Below, piece after piece: positions 9,531 to 22,313 of a stretch of DNA of 64,000 nt. Source of the stretch: Chlorops oryzae. Lineage: Eukaryota; Arthropoda; Insecta; Diptera; Chloropidae. The notes beneath the pieces were generated by a model that had not been told where the DNA came from, did not search any database, and worked only from the letters and a program-made list of their open reading frames with translations. The position numbers were made by a program, and so were the translations under genes. The stretch spans positions 112,855,786 to 112,919,785 of the forward strand of contig CM035807.1 of NCBI GenBank assembly GCA_020466095.1, in the 5' to 3' direction. Positions within the stretch are counted from its first letter, which is position 1. The number at the start of each line of letters is the position of its first letter.

Positions 9531-12500
9531 TGTGTATTCGCTAAGCCTAGTTCAGACACCAAATGGCATAGCGAATACACGAACTTTAGTTGTGACATAT
9601 TTCATACACAAACTAATTTGGCCAATACACCAACTTTTTTGTCTTAGCTAGGCACGTTAGTTTTGGTGCGGGTCTGCGCTATGCCAGTTGGTGTCTGAAC
9701 TCTGTTCTTACGTCACGAATTACTGACAGAGGTCTTTGCGTGGGCGTAGCACAAAGAGTAGGCGTGGCAGAGTTACGAAAATAAACTTTTCCAACTCTGG
9801 GGCACAAAATTAAGCTAAATTCCGAATGTGGGTCCCATGGGTTCAAAATTGTGGATTTTAGAAAAACCCGTTTTCTGTTTGAGGGGGTTGGGGTGGTTGG
9901 ATTTCGAACATTTTTTGGGAATCTCTTAGATCTAGAGATAGAAGCGTCCATGCCAAATTTCAAGACCCTAGGGTAACTCCTTCTATGATTTTCCAAGAAA
10001 TGTATGGAGGTTAAGCGCTTGAACTCCATACATTTCTTGAAAATCATAGAAGGAGTTCCCTAGGGTCCTTGAAATTTGGCATGGACGCTTCTATCTCTAG
10101 ATCTAAGAGATTCCCAAAAAATTTTCGAAATCGAACCACCCCAACCCCTTCAAACAGAAAACGGGTTTTTCTAAAATCCACAATTTTGAACCCACCGGAC
10201 CCACATTCGGAATTTAGCTTACTTTTGTGCCCCAGAGTTGGAAAAGTTCAAGTTCGTAACGCTGCCACGCCTACTTTTTGTGCTACGCCCTCTTAAAGTC
10301 CTTTATCAGATATTCGTGACGTAAGAGCAGACTTAAGACGCGAACGTGAAAATGCTTGTCAAAAGCTTGTGTATTCGCTATGCTAGTTGTTTGAGTCTTA
10401 GCTAGGCATGTTATCTGAACTAGGTTCATACGTCACGAATTAGTGACAGAGGTCTTTGAGTGGGCGTAGCACAAAAAGTAGGCGTGGCAGAGTTACGAAA
10501 ATGAACTTTTCCAACTCTGGGGCACAAAATTAAGCTAAATTCTGAATGTGGGTCCCATGGGTTCAAAATTGTGGATTTTAGAAAAACCCGTTTTCTGTTT
10601 GAGGGGGTTGGGGTGGTTGGATTTCGAAAATTTTTTGGGAATCTCTTAGATCTAGAGATAGAAGCGTCCATGCCAAATTTCAAGACCCTAGGGTAACTCC
10701 TTCTATGATTTTCCAAGAAATGTATGGAGGTTAAGCGCTTGAACTCCATACATTTCTTGGAAAATCATAGAAGGAGTTACCCTAGGGTCTTGAAATTTGG
10801 CATGGACGCTTCTATCTCTAGATCTAAGAGATTCCCAAAAAATTTTCGAAATCGAACCACCCCAACCCCTCAAACAGAAAACGGGTTTTTCTAAAATCCA
10901 CAATTTTGAACCCACCGGACCCACATTCGGAATTTAGCTTACTTTTGTGCCCCAGAGTTGGAAAAGTTCAAGTTCGTAACGCTGCCACGCCTACTTTTTG
11001 TGCTACGCCCTCTTAAAGTCCTTTATCAGATATTCGTGACGTAAGAGCAGACTTAAGACGCGAACGTGAAAATGCTTGTCAAAAGCTTGTGTATTCGCTA
11101 TGCTAGTTGTTTGAGTCTTAGCTAGGCATGTTATCTGAACTAGGTTCATACGTCACGAATTAGTGACAGAGGTCTTTGAGTGGGCGTAGCACAAAAAGTA
11201 GGCGTGGCAGAGTTACGAAAATGAACTTTTCCAACTCTGGGGCACAAAATTAAGCTAAATTCTGAATGTGGGTCCCATGGGTTCAAAATTGTGGATTTTA
11301 GAAAAACCCGTTTTCTGTTTGAGGGGGTTGGGGTGGTTGGATTTCGAAAATTTTTTGGGAATCTCTTAGATCTAGAGATAGAAGCGTCCATGCCAAATTT
11401 CAAGACCCTAGGGTAACTCCTTCTATGATTTTCCAAGAAATGTATGGAGGTTAAGCGCTTGAACTCCATACATTTCTTGGAAAATCATAGAAGGAGTTAC
11501 CCTAGGGTCTTGAAATTTGGCATGGACGCTTCTATCTCTAGATCTAAGAGATTCCCAAAAAATTTTCGAAATCCAACCACCCCAACCCCCTCAAACAGAA
11601 AACGGGTTTTTCTAAAATCCACAATTTTGAACCCACCGGACCCACATTCGGAATTTAGCTTACTTTTGTGCCCCAGAGTTGGAAAAGTTCAAGTTCGTAA
11701 CGCTGCCACGCCTACTTTTTGTGCTACGCCCTCTTAAAGTCCTTTATCAGATATTCGTGACGTAAGAGCAGACTTAAGACGCGAACGTGAAAATGCTTGT
11801 CAAAAGCTTGTGTATTCGCTATGCTAGTTGTTTGAGTCTTAGCTAGGCATGTTATCTGAACTAGGTTCATACGTCACGAATTAGTGACAGAGGTCTTTGA
11901 GTGGGCGTAGCACAAAAAGTAGGCGTGGCAGAGTTACGAAAATGAACTTTTCCAACTCTGGGGCACAAAATTAAGCTAAATTCCGAATGTGGGTCCCATG
12001 GGTTCAAAATTGTGGATTTTAGAAAAACCCGTTTTCTGTTTGAGGGGGTTGGGGTGGTTGGATTTCGAAAATTTTTTGGGAATCTCTTAGATCTAGAGAT
12101 AGAAGCGTCCATGCCAAATTTCAAGACCCTAGGGTAACTCCTTCTATGATTTTCCAAGAAATGTATGGAGGTTAAGCGCTTGAACTCCATACATTTCTTG
12201 GAAAATCATAGAAGGAGTTACCCTAGGGTCTTGAAATTTGGCATGGACGCTTCTATCTCTAGATCTAAGAGATTCCCAAAAAATTTTCGAAATCCAACCA
12301 CCCCAACCCCCTCAAACAGAAAACGGGTTTTTCTAAAATCCACAATTTTGAACCCACCGGACCCACATTCGGAATTTAGCTTACTTTTGTGCCCCAGAGT
12401 TGGAAAAGTTCAAGTTCGTAACGCTGCCACGCCTACTTTTTGTGCTACGCCCTCTTAAAGTCCTTTATCAGATATTCGTGACGTAAGAGCAGACTTAAGA

Positions 12501-15500
12501 CGCGAACGTGAAAATGCTTGTCAAAAGCTTGTGTATTCGCTATGCTAGTTGTTTGAGTCTTAGCTAGGCATGTTATCTGAACTAGGTTCATACGTCACGA
12601 ATTAGTGACAGAGGTCTTTGAGTGGGCGTAGCACAAAAAGTAGGCGTGGCAGAGTTACGAAAATGAACTTTTCCAACTCTGGGGCACAAAATTAAGCTAA
12701 ATTCCGAATGTGGGTCCCATGGGTTCAAAATTGTGGATTTTAGAAAAACCCGTTTTCTGTTTGAGGGGGTTGGGGTGGTTGGATTTCGAAAATTTTTTGG
12801 GAATCTCTTAGATCTAGAGATAGAAGCGTCCATGCCAAATTTCAAGACCCTAGGGTAACTCCTTCTATGATTTTCCAAGAAATGTATGGAGGTTAAGCGC
12901 TTGAACTCCATACATTTCTTGGAAAATCATAGAAGGAGTTACCCTAGGGTCTTGAAATTTGGCATGGACGCTTCTATCTCTAGATCTAAGAGATTCCCAA
13001 AAAATTTTCGAAATCCAACCACCCCAACCCCCTCAAACAGAAAACGGGTTTTTCTAAAATCCACAATTTTGAACCCACCGGACCCACATTCGGAATTTAG
13101 CTTACTTTTGTGCCCCAGAGTTGGAAAAGTTCAAGTTGTAACGCTGCCACGCCTACTTTTTGTGCTACGCCCTCTTAAAGTCCTTTATCAGATATTCGTG
13201 ACGTAAGAGCAGACTTAAGACGCGAACGTGAAAATGCTTGTCAAAAGCTTGTGTATTCGCTATGCTAGTTGTTTGAGTCTTAGCTAGGCATGTTATCTGA
13301 ACTAGGTTCATACGTCACGAATTAGTGACAGAGGTCTTTGAGTGGGCGTAGCACAAAAAGTAGGCGTGGCAGAGTTACGAAAATGAACTTTTCCAACTCT
13401 GGGGCACAAAATTAAGCTAAATTCCGAATGTGGGTCCCATGGGTTCAAAATTGTGGATTTTAGAAAAACCCGTTTTCTGTTTGAGGGGGTTGGGGTGGTT
13501 GGATTTCGAACATTTTTTGGGAATCTCTTAGATCTAGAGATAGAAGCGTCCATGCCAAATTTCAAGACCCTAGGGTAACTCCTTCTATGATTTTCCAAGA
13601 AATGTATGGAGGTTAAGCGCTTGAACTCCATACATTTCTTGGAAAATCATAGAAGGAGTTACCCTAGGGTCTTGAAATTTGGCATGGACGCTTCTATCTC
13701 TAGATCTAAAGATTCCCAAAAAATTTTCGAAATCCAACCCCCCAACCCCCTCAAACAGAAAACGGGTTTTTCTAAAATCCACAATTTTGAACCCACCGGA
13801 CCCACATTCGGAATTTAGCTTACTTTTGTGCCCCAGAGTTGGAAAAGTTCAAGTTGTAACGCTGCCACGCCTACTTTTTGTGCTACGCCCTCTTAAAGTC
13901 CTTTATCAGATATTCGTGACGTAAGAGCAGACTTAAGACGCGAACGTGAAAATGCTTGTCAAAAGCTTGTGTATTCGCTATGCTAGTTGTTTGAGTCTTA
14001 GCTAGGCATGTTATCTGAACTAGGTTCATACGTCACGAATTAGTGACAGAGGTCTTTGAGTGGGCGTAGCACAAAAAGTAGGCGTGGCAGAGTTACGAAA
14101 ATGAACTTTTCCAACTCTGGGGCACAAAATTAAGCTAAATTCCGAATGTGGGTCCCATGGGTTCAAAATTGTGGATTTTAGAAAAACCCGTTTTCTGTTT
14201 GGGGGGTTGGGGTGGTTGGATTTCGAACATTTTTTGGGAATCTCTTAGATCTAGAGATAGAAGCGTCCATGCCAAATTTCAAGACCCTAGGGTAACTCCT
14301 TCTATGATTTTCCAAGAAATGTATGGAGGTTAAGCGCTTGAACTCCATACATTTCTTGGAAAATCATAGAAGGAGTTACCCTAGGGTCTTGAAATTTGGC
14401 ATGGACGCTTCTATCTCTAGATCTAAAGATTCCCAAAAAATTTTCGAAATCCAACCACCCCAACCCCCTCAAACAGAAAACGGGTTTTTCTAAAATCCAC
14501 AATTTTGAACCCCCGGACCCACATTCGGAATTTAGCTTACTTTTGTGCCCCAGAGTTGGAAAAGTTCAAGTTGTAACGCTGCCACGCCTACTTTTTGTGC
14601 TACGCCCTCTTAAAGTCCTTTATCAGATATTCGTGACGTAAGAGCAGACTTAAGACGCGAACGTGAAAATGCTTGTCAAAAGCTTGTGTATTCGCTATGC
14701 TAGTTGTTTGAGTCTTAGCTAGGCATGTTATCTGAACTAGGTTCATACGTCACGAATTAGTGACAGAGGTCTTTGAGTGGGCGTAGCACAAAAATAGGCG
14801 GGCAGAGTTACGAAAATGAACTTTTCCAACTCTGGGGCACAAAATTAAGCTAAATTCCGAATGTGGGTCCCATGGGTTCAAAATTGTGGATTTTAGAAAA
14901 ACCCGTTTTCTGTTTGAGGGGGTTGGGGTGGTTGGATTTCGAACATTTTTTGGGAATCTCTTAGATCTAGAGATAGAAGCGTCCATGCCAAATTTCAAGA
15001 CCCTAGGGTAACTCCTTCTATGATTTTCCAAGAAATGTATGGAGGTTAAGCGCTTGAACTCCATACATTTCTTGGAAAATCATAGAAGGAGTTACCCTAG
15101 GGTCTTGAAATTTGGCATGGACGCTTCTATCTCTAGATCTAAGAGATTCCCAAAAAATTTTCGAAATCCAACCCCCCAACCCCCTCAAACAGAAAACGGG
15201 TTTTTCTAAAATCCACAATTTTGAACCCACCGGACCCACATTCGGAATTTAGCTTACTTTTGTGCCCCAGAGTTGGAAAAGTTCAAGTTGTAAGCTGCCA
15301 CGCCTACTTTTTGTGCTACGCCCTCTTAAAGTCCTTTATCAGATATTCGTGACGTAAGAGCAGACTTAAGACGCGAACGTGAAAATGCTTGTCAAAAGCT
15401 TGTGTATTCGCTATGCTAGTTGTTTGAGTCTTAGCTAGGCATGTTATCTGAACTAGGTTCATACGTCACGAATTAGTGACAGAGGTCTTTGAGTGGGCGT

Positions 15501-18276
15501 AGCACAAAAATAGGCGGGCAGAGTTACGAAAATGAACTTTTCCAACTCTGGGGCACAAAATTAACTAAATTCCGAATGTGGGTCCCATGGGTTCAAAATT
15601 GTGGATTTTGAAAAAACCCGTTTTCTGTTTGAGGGGGTTGGGGTGGTTGGATTTCGAACATTTTTTGGGAATCTCTTAGATCTAGAGATAGAAGCGTCCA
15701 TGCCAAATTTCAAGACCCTAGGGTAACTCCTTCTATGATTTTCCAAGAAATGTATGGAGGTTAAGCGCTTGAACTCCATACATTTCTTGGAAAATCATAG
15801 AAGGAGTTACCCTAGGGTCTTGAAATTTGGCATGGACGCTTCTATCTCTAGATCTAAGAGATTCCCAAAAAATTTTCGAAATCCAACCACCCCAACCCCC
15901 TCAAACAGAAAACGGGTTTTTCTAAAATCCACAATTTTGAACCCACCGGACCCACATTCGGAATTTAGCTTACTTTTGTGCCCCAGAGTTGGAAAAGTTC
16001 AAGTTGTAACGCTGCCACGCCTACTTTTTGTGCTACGCCCTCTTAAAGTCCTTTATCAGATATTCGTGACGTAAGAGCAGACTTAAGACGCGAACGTGAA
16101 AATGCTTGTCAAAAGCTTGTGTATTCGCTATGCTAGTTGTTTGAGTCTTAGCTAGGCATGTTATCTGAACTAGGTTCATACGTCACGAATTAGTGACAGA
16201 GGTCTTTGAGTGGGCGTAGCACAAAAAGTAGGCGTGGCAGAGTTACGAAAATGAACTTTTCCAACTCTGGGGCACAAAATTAAGCTAAATTCCGAATGTG
16301 GGTCCCATGGGTTCAAAATTGTGGATTTTAGAAAAACCCGTTTTCTGTTTGAGGGGGTTGGGGTGGTTGGATTTCGAACATTTTTTGGGAATCTCTTAGA
16401 TCTAGAGATAGAAGCGTCCATGCCAAATTTCAAGACCCTAGGGTAACTCCTTCTATGATTTTCCAAGAAATGTATGGAGGTTAAGCGCTTGAACTCCATA
16501 CATTTCTTGGAAAATCATAGAAGGAGTTACCCTAGGGTCTTGAAATTTGGCATGGACGCTTCTATCTCTAGATCTAAGAGATTCCCAAAAAATTTTCGAA
16601 ATCCAACCCACCCCAACCCCCTCAAACAGAAAACGGGTTTTTCTAAAATCCACAATTTTGAACCCACCGGACCCACATTCGGAATTTAGCTTACTTTTGT
16701 GCCCCAGAGTTGGAAAAGTTCAAGTTCGTAACGCTGCCACGCCTACTTTTTGTGCTACGCCCTCTTAAAGTCCTTTATCAGATATTCGTGACGTAAGAGC
16801 AGACTTAAGACGCGAACGTGAAAATGCTTGTCAAAAGCTTGTGTATTCGCTATGCTAGTTGTTTGAGTCTTAGCTAGGCATGTTATCTGAACTAGGTTCA
16901 TACGTCACGAATTAGTGACAGAGGTCTTTGAGTGGGCGTAGCACAAAAAGTAGGCGTGGCAGAGTTACGAAAATGAACTTTTCCAACTCTGGGGCACAAA
17001 ATTAAGCTAAATTCCGAATGTGGGTCCCATGGGTTCAAAATTGTGGATTTTAGAAAAACCCGTTTTCTGTTTGAGGGGGTTGGGGTGGTTGGATTTCGAA
17101 CATTTTTTGGGAATCTCTTAGATCTAGAGATAGAAGCGTCCATGCCAAATTTCAAGACCCTAGGGTAACTCCTTCTATGATTTTCCAAGAAATGTATGGA
17201 GGTTAAGCGCTTGAACTCCATACATTTCTTGGAAAATCATAGAAGGAGTTACCCTAGGGTCTTGAAATTTGGCATGGACGCTTCTATCTCTAGATCTAAG
17301 AGATTCCCAAAAAATTTTCGAAATCCAACCACCCCAACCCCCTCAAACAGAAAACGGGTTTTTCTAAAATCCACAATTTTGAACCCACGGACCCACATTC
17401 GGAATTTAGCTTACTTTTGTGCCCCAGAGTTGGAAAAGTTCAAGTTCGTAACGCTGCCACGCCTACTTTTTGTGCTACGCCCTCTTAAGCCTTATCAATT
17501 TCGTGAAATAAGAGAGCTTAAGGGCTGAAATTTGAAAAGCTTTATTCGCTAGAGTTTTTGAATCAACACATTAACGAACGGTTTCAACCACAATTTGACC
17601 AGAATCTTTAGTCGTGCCAAAGTAGGGTCAAGTTCGAATGAACTTTTCACTGGCACAAAATTACTAAATTCAGTGGCCAGGTTCAAAATTGGATTTAGAA
17701 AACCCGCAGGGTGGGTGTGACGAAATTTTTTGGAATTTTGTTAGAATGGTCACCAACAAATGGTATCCTATGATTTTCGAAGTTGGATAACCTTGAACTC
17801 CATACATTTCTTGGAAAATCATAGAAGGAGTTACCCTAGGGTCTTGAAATTTGGCATGGACGCTTCTATCTCTAGATCTAAGAGATTCCCAAAAAATTTT
17901 CGAAATCCAACCACCCCAACCCCCTCAAACAGAAAACGGGTTTTTCTAAAATCCACAATTTTGAACCCACCGGACCCACATTCGGAATTTAGCTTACTTT
18001 TGTGCCCCAGAGTTGGAAAAGTTCAAGTTCGTAACGCTGCCACGCCTACTTTTTGTGCTACGCCCACTCAAAGACCTCTGTCACTAATTCGTGACGTAAG
18101 AACAGAGTTCAGACACCAACTGGCATAGCGCAGACCCGCACCAAAACCAACGTGCCTAGCTAAGACGCAATATTTTGAGTCTTGGCTAAATTATTTTGTG
18201 TACGAAATGTGTCACCACAAAGGTTTGTGTATTCGCTATGTCATTTGTTGTCTGGACTAGGCTTAGCGAATACACA
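9531..18276. repeat. Giant tandem array of ~720-bp long-palindrome units bracketed by inverted ends
   Basis: About 12 units with centres near 10018, 10738, 11459, 12180, 12901, 13621, 14338, 15054, 15769, 16489, 17211 and a degenerate one near 17790, so the period is 715-722 bp. Each unit is two arms of roughly 270-300 bp that are almost complementary. They meet at ATGTATGGAG and CTCCATACAT around a 14-nt loop (GTTAAGCGCTTGAA). Units are separated by a ~120-bp spacer holding ATTCGTGACGTA and its complement. The whole block begins and ends with a 28-bp inverted repeat (9531-9558 and 18249-18276, one mismatch) that starts TGTGTATTCGCTAAGCC. It lies entirely within the last Pde1c intron, so Pde1c pre-mRNA would contain about a dozen long hairpins. 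No target duplication was found. Frames of about 107 codons occur on both strands, but these are mirror images of the palindrome and not genes. Confidence 0.93.
17487..17800. repeat. Degenerate, deletion-ridden segment of the palindromic array
   Basis: The stretch follows the consensus unit in order but with many scattered small deletions. Adjacent sequence on both sides is nearly perfect unit again (from about 17795 on). The pattern resembles an unpolished long-read consensus more than biological decay, so the number of units here is uncertain. Confidence 0.65.
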
Positions 18277-19835
18277 ATCCTTTGACAAGCTGTTTTCACG
18301 TTCGCTTCTTAAGTCTTTGATCTATTATTTTCGCTTTTTATAACAGAACTGCACAAACGGAAAGTGAATACAAAGGAACCATGTATTTAGAAGCAGAAGC
18401 CATCACATTTATAAGATTTGAAAATACAAAAGATCTTCCGAATGGGGGAAAACATTTATATATGACATAGCATACTTACCGACGAAGTTCTTCCGGAAAA
18501 CCTTATGTTTTCCACCAATTTGAAACACCTTTGCTGTTTTCCTTACCCAAGGAAATATTTAAAATTTATTCATTGCAAAGTGTGCTGGTGGCTCAAACAG
18601 AAGCATACTTACCATTTAAGTTCTCGAAAAAAAAATCTAGCCTTTGAGAAAAAATGATGCCCGAGAAATGCGGATTTCAGTACAAAAATTCTTCTGATTC
18701 ACCAGGCGAACAGGAAAAGCAGAAGGTGGATGCCAAAATTTCAAGTCGTTATATCTCGGAAACTACGAAGAGTTTTGGGGTTTTGAAAATTTTGGTTTTT
18801 TCGTTATTTTTTGAAGTTTTTTTGAAATATTTTGTTTGGCGGGAAAATAAAGCCGTTGTATTTTTTTGAATTTAGTACATTTATCGGGCTTAACTGTTTC
18901 AAAATGGCATTTCCTACAGGGTTTTTGAAATTTTTTTTTTCTTAAATGGTTCCTCAGATCCTAAAGAAAATTCCCATGGAGAAAACTCCTGGGAAATTCC
19001 ACGTTTTCCCCCTATTTGAAGCACTTTTCGCATTTTCCTTACCCAAGGAAATATGAAAAATTTATTCATTGCAAAGTGTGCTAGAGGCCCCAACAGAAGA
19101 TTTGATAGATAGTGGTATTGGCTTTGATACGCAACCAACCATAATATGTTATTTAAGCGTTAATATATATTTTTTTCCGTAAAAGTTAAAGAACTGAAAA
19201 TTTTTCAGAAAGTCAATAGTAGATCCCAGACCAGAGCTGAAAAAATATTTTCAAAAATATTCCTTTTGTCACCGTTGCCACCTTAATGCAAAACTCTTAA
19301 ATAAATCGCGGCAACAAACAAAAAGTTTAATTTTGTAAGCTTGTGTTATTCTGATTTTTTTTCAATAAAATAAAGAATTCTCTCATTAGAGGGTTAAGGT
19401 TTACAAAAGAAAAAAAAATCTCGTTACATAGTTTCTTTATGTACAGATGGCAATGTTCCATATAAATCAAGTGAAAATTCCTTTCCCGATATTTAAGCAA
19501 AAGCGCTTTTTAAAAAAAAACAGCAAGACACCCACGTCTACGTTACGAAATCCGTTCGTACGTAATAAACGCTGTTCATACGGCGTGACGAAGCGAATGA
19601 AGAAGAATGAATGAACGAATGAAAACACTTCGATCAAAATTATTTTCCAATAAATCATCATGGTGAGACCATAACATTTTTAGCATTTTTTGCTCCATTT
19701 TTTTTAATTCAAAGTAAATTTTTTTCATTTCGATTTCAATTTCATTTTTAATTTCAATCAGTAATTCAATATATAATAACAAGGTGTTTGCTATGAAATG
19801 TGGATTTTAATTGATTTTGATTTTTCGATGAACAG
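18277..19835. repeat. Pde1c last intron, distal part with a dispersed repeat family
   Basis: Two partial copies of a dispersed repeat lie here, at about 18471-18625 and 18990-19110. Shared words are TTTTCCTTACCCAAGGAAATAT and TTATTCATTGCAAAGTGTGCT. A third copy, inverted, is at 28380-28445. The word AGCATACTTACC occurs at both ends of the first copy. The rest is AT-rich with no gene seen. Confidence 0.6.
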
Positions 19836-19909
19836 ATGCCGAAGCACGTGCCGCTGCCGCAGCATTGGAAGAGGCCAAATCAAAAGAAAACGAAGGTGAT
19901 GATGTTTGA
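19836..19909 (+). CDS. Pde1c: Pde1c terminal exon (24-residue C-terminus)
   Basis: After the acceptor aacag at 19831-19835, the phase-1 codon completed from the previous exon gives Asp. It is followed by AEARAAAAALEEAKSKENEG and DDV, then TGA at 19907-19909. The Ala/Glu/Lys-rich helix is typical of PDE1 C-terminal tails, and phase and position agree exactly with the donor at 9048. A second possible donor lies inside the exon (GAAG|gtgatg near 19895), which would skip this stop and continue to a distal exon. See the candidate at 30720. Confidence 0.8.
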
Positions 19910-20110
19910 TAAGCTTGATAAGCATCTGGAGCGATGATGAAAAATTTGATAATATGGACTTTGAAATGAGTAAGTGGAGAAACCACGATGCGAACAAATG
20001 CTACGAAATGAAAAGAAAAGCAAAAAAAGAGTACAGAAAATATGAAAACTTTAAAATTATTTCTATTTATGCTATTTTCGGCTACTTTTTTTTGTGGTGA
20101 TTTTTAGGAA

Positions 20111-20140
20111 AATAAAAATATGAACAATTGAATAAAAAAA
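20111..20140 (+). terminator. Pde1c polyadenylation signals
   Basis: AATAAA hexamers at about 20111 and 20131, 200 nt after the Pde1c stop, are suitable as the 3' end of the transcript that uses the 19909 stop. Confidence 0.5.
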
Positions 20141-21732
20141 TAAAAACAATGCGCTGTAGTCTAGCATAAAATGTTATTGAACGAATAATTAATGAATAGG
20201 AACTCCTGCTTTCTTCAATCAAATAGATTTAGTAGATACATAAATATATACCTATACATTAATATAATTGTTTGAACAAAAGGATCTTTAGAAACAAAAC
20301 AAAAAATACAAAAAACAAAAATTGTTAAAATATTATTTTTCTTGTAAATATTTTATAGCAATTGTTATTAGAGTTACATTCAAAAAAAATTTTTAAACGA
20401 AAAATGAATTTTGCATGAACGCTATTCAAAACTTAAGCATATTCTGTATCCTTATACACAATAACTTAAATGGGCAATAAAAAAAAGTTGTGTCACATGT
20501 CAAATAGAGTAAAAAAAAACAATAAATAATAAAACAAAAAATTTGTTGCTTTATGAGCATTATTATGAGCCATATATAACATGTTTCCACATAGTGCATT
20601 AACTATATGCATTAAAGTTAACGCATATAGTTAATCACTGTCGTTTCCATTTGCGGACTGTGCATTAACTAATCAGCTGGTTTCGTCGGAAGCTGCTGTA
20701 AAAAAAAAGTGAAAATACCCTTTTCTTATATTTTGCTAGACATAAACGATAAATGGATATATTACAATCTTCATTTGATTTCAATTTGTGAAAAAACTTG
20801 TAAATTTACTAATTCCTTGGACTTTCCATTTTCAATTTGATTTTTATTTCAGCGGTTCTTTTGATTTGACAGACCAGTTGTTATTTTACGTACTTTTCTA
20901 TTGAGGGTTGAAATTTTTCGTAACATTTGCAAGCAAGTCCAAATGCAAATGTTTTTACGTTAAATTTTAATGCATGCATTTTGAGGTGATTAACTTGACA
21001 TTTTTGTATGGGTAATCACATATTTAATCATGCGTTAACGAGTTAATGCAGGCAAATTGAGTTAATGCACAGCAATTAAATATTTAATATTCAAAATAAT
21101 TGATAAATACTATAAAAAGAATAAAAGAATATTTTATGAGATAATCAAACTACGAAAATCCGCTAACGTCAAAGCACATAATCACAATATAAAACAAATA
21201 TCTAATATAAAGAGATATAATGGCGAAAGCAAAAATATTTCGTTGTTATTTTAAAGAAAGTAAATAAAAAAAAGATGACAATGTGTTGTATTCAGACAAA
21301 ATTCGATCAAAATTTATATATCATATCTTTGATTGGAAAAAAAATCTTCCCGCATTTGCGTTTCTTTTGCCTTTATGCATTAGTCCGTAAATGAGCAGAA
21401 AATATTTTCCAATGCATCTCAATAGACCGAAATGAGTGTTGCACCCAATACCAGTCCTAGCCTTACATTCATTAAGTTCTTGAATTTTTTTTTTAAATTT
21501 ACTTGCTTTTTTAAATGATTTTTCTTGCCGTTTTTATTCTCAACGAACAAATTCTAAACAACCCGAATTTCCAAAAAAAAAAAAAAACTAATAATAATAA
21601 TATAAATAAAACTCATTCTTAAGCCATTTGTAGATTTCTACACCATTCCACAACAGTGATTTAAGATACACCCTATGAATGAATGAAATACCATATACAA
21701 CTTAACTATCCTCATATATTTATATTTAAACA

Positions 21733-21763
<31 letters not shown>

Positions 21764-22313
21764 GCTTCATATTATGAATAACGTTTTGTTCAAATCAAAC
21801 AATAAAATACTGTATTTTTATACGTGTGCCCTCTTAGTTCCGAGAACAAATTTGAAGAGAAAAAGTATATAAAGAAAATAATAGTATAAATAAAACTAAA
21901 AACTCTTAAGCATGTTAAAAGTTAAAAATTATCTATAAATAATGTATAAATATGTACTTAAAATGGATTTTGTTGAAATTTTATGAATTTTTGTTTCGTA
22001 TCTGTGAAATGCATAAGATATTTCAAAGTTTTTCAAAATGTCTGATAGCAAGGGACCAGTCTTTTAAGATTTACCATTGCTCTTCAAAAGTTTTTGAAAT
22101 CGAAATTTATCCAAAATCTTACAGAAAAATACCTTCCGAAGAAATAATTAGGTTCGAATTAAAGTAGTGTCTTTGATGATTTGAATTCAATTTGGCTAGC
22201 AACATACATATCGCATCCTTGCTACTAAATCGGCACATTTCAAAATTTCACATTTCTCGAATATCATTCAATATCTCTTGAAACTGTGGAGAAATAATAT
22301 ATTTACTAAACTA
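20141..22313. other. AT-rich intergenic or intronic sequence, no gene recognised
   Basis: No coding sequence is supported. A short imperfect palindrome at about 20598-20634 (ATTAACTATATGC facing its complement) lies among several GCATTAACT/AGTTAATGC words between 20595 and 21075. These may be a decayed foldback element. A (AT)n microsatellite is at about 21734-21756. Confidence 0.5.

Noticed and set aside
9679..18128. Repeated ~107-codon frames on both strands in the palindromic array as a protein family
   Set aside because: They are consequences of the long palindrome: the same frame appears on opposite strands with no start context, splice signals or domain similarity.
20598..20634. Short palindrome as a regulatory hairpin or microRNA precursor
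   Set aside because: The stem is only ~15 bp and made of AT-rich GCATTAAC words that recur nearby; a decayed element is simpler.
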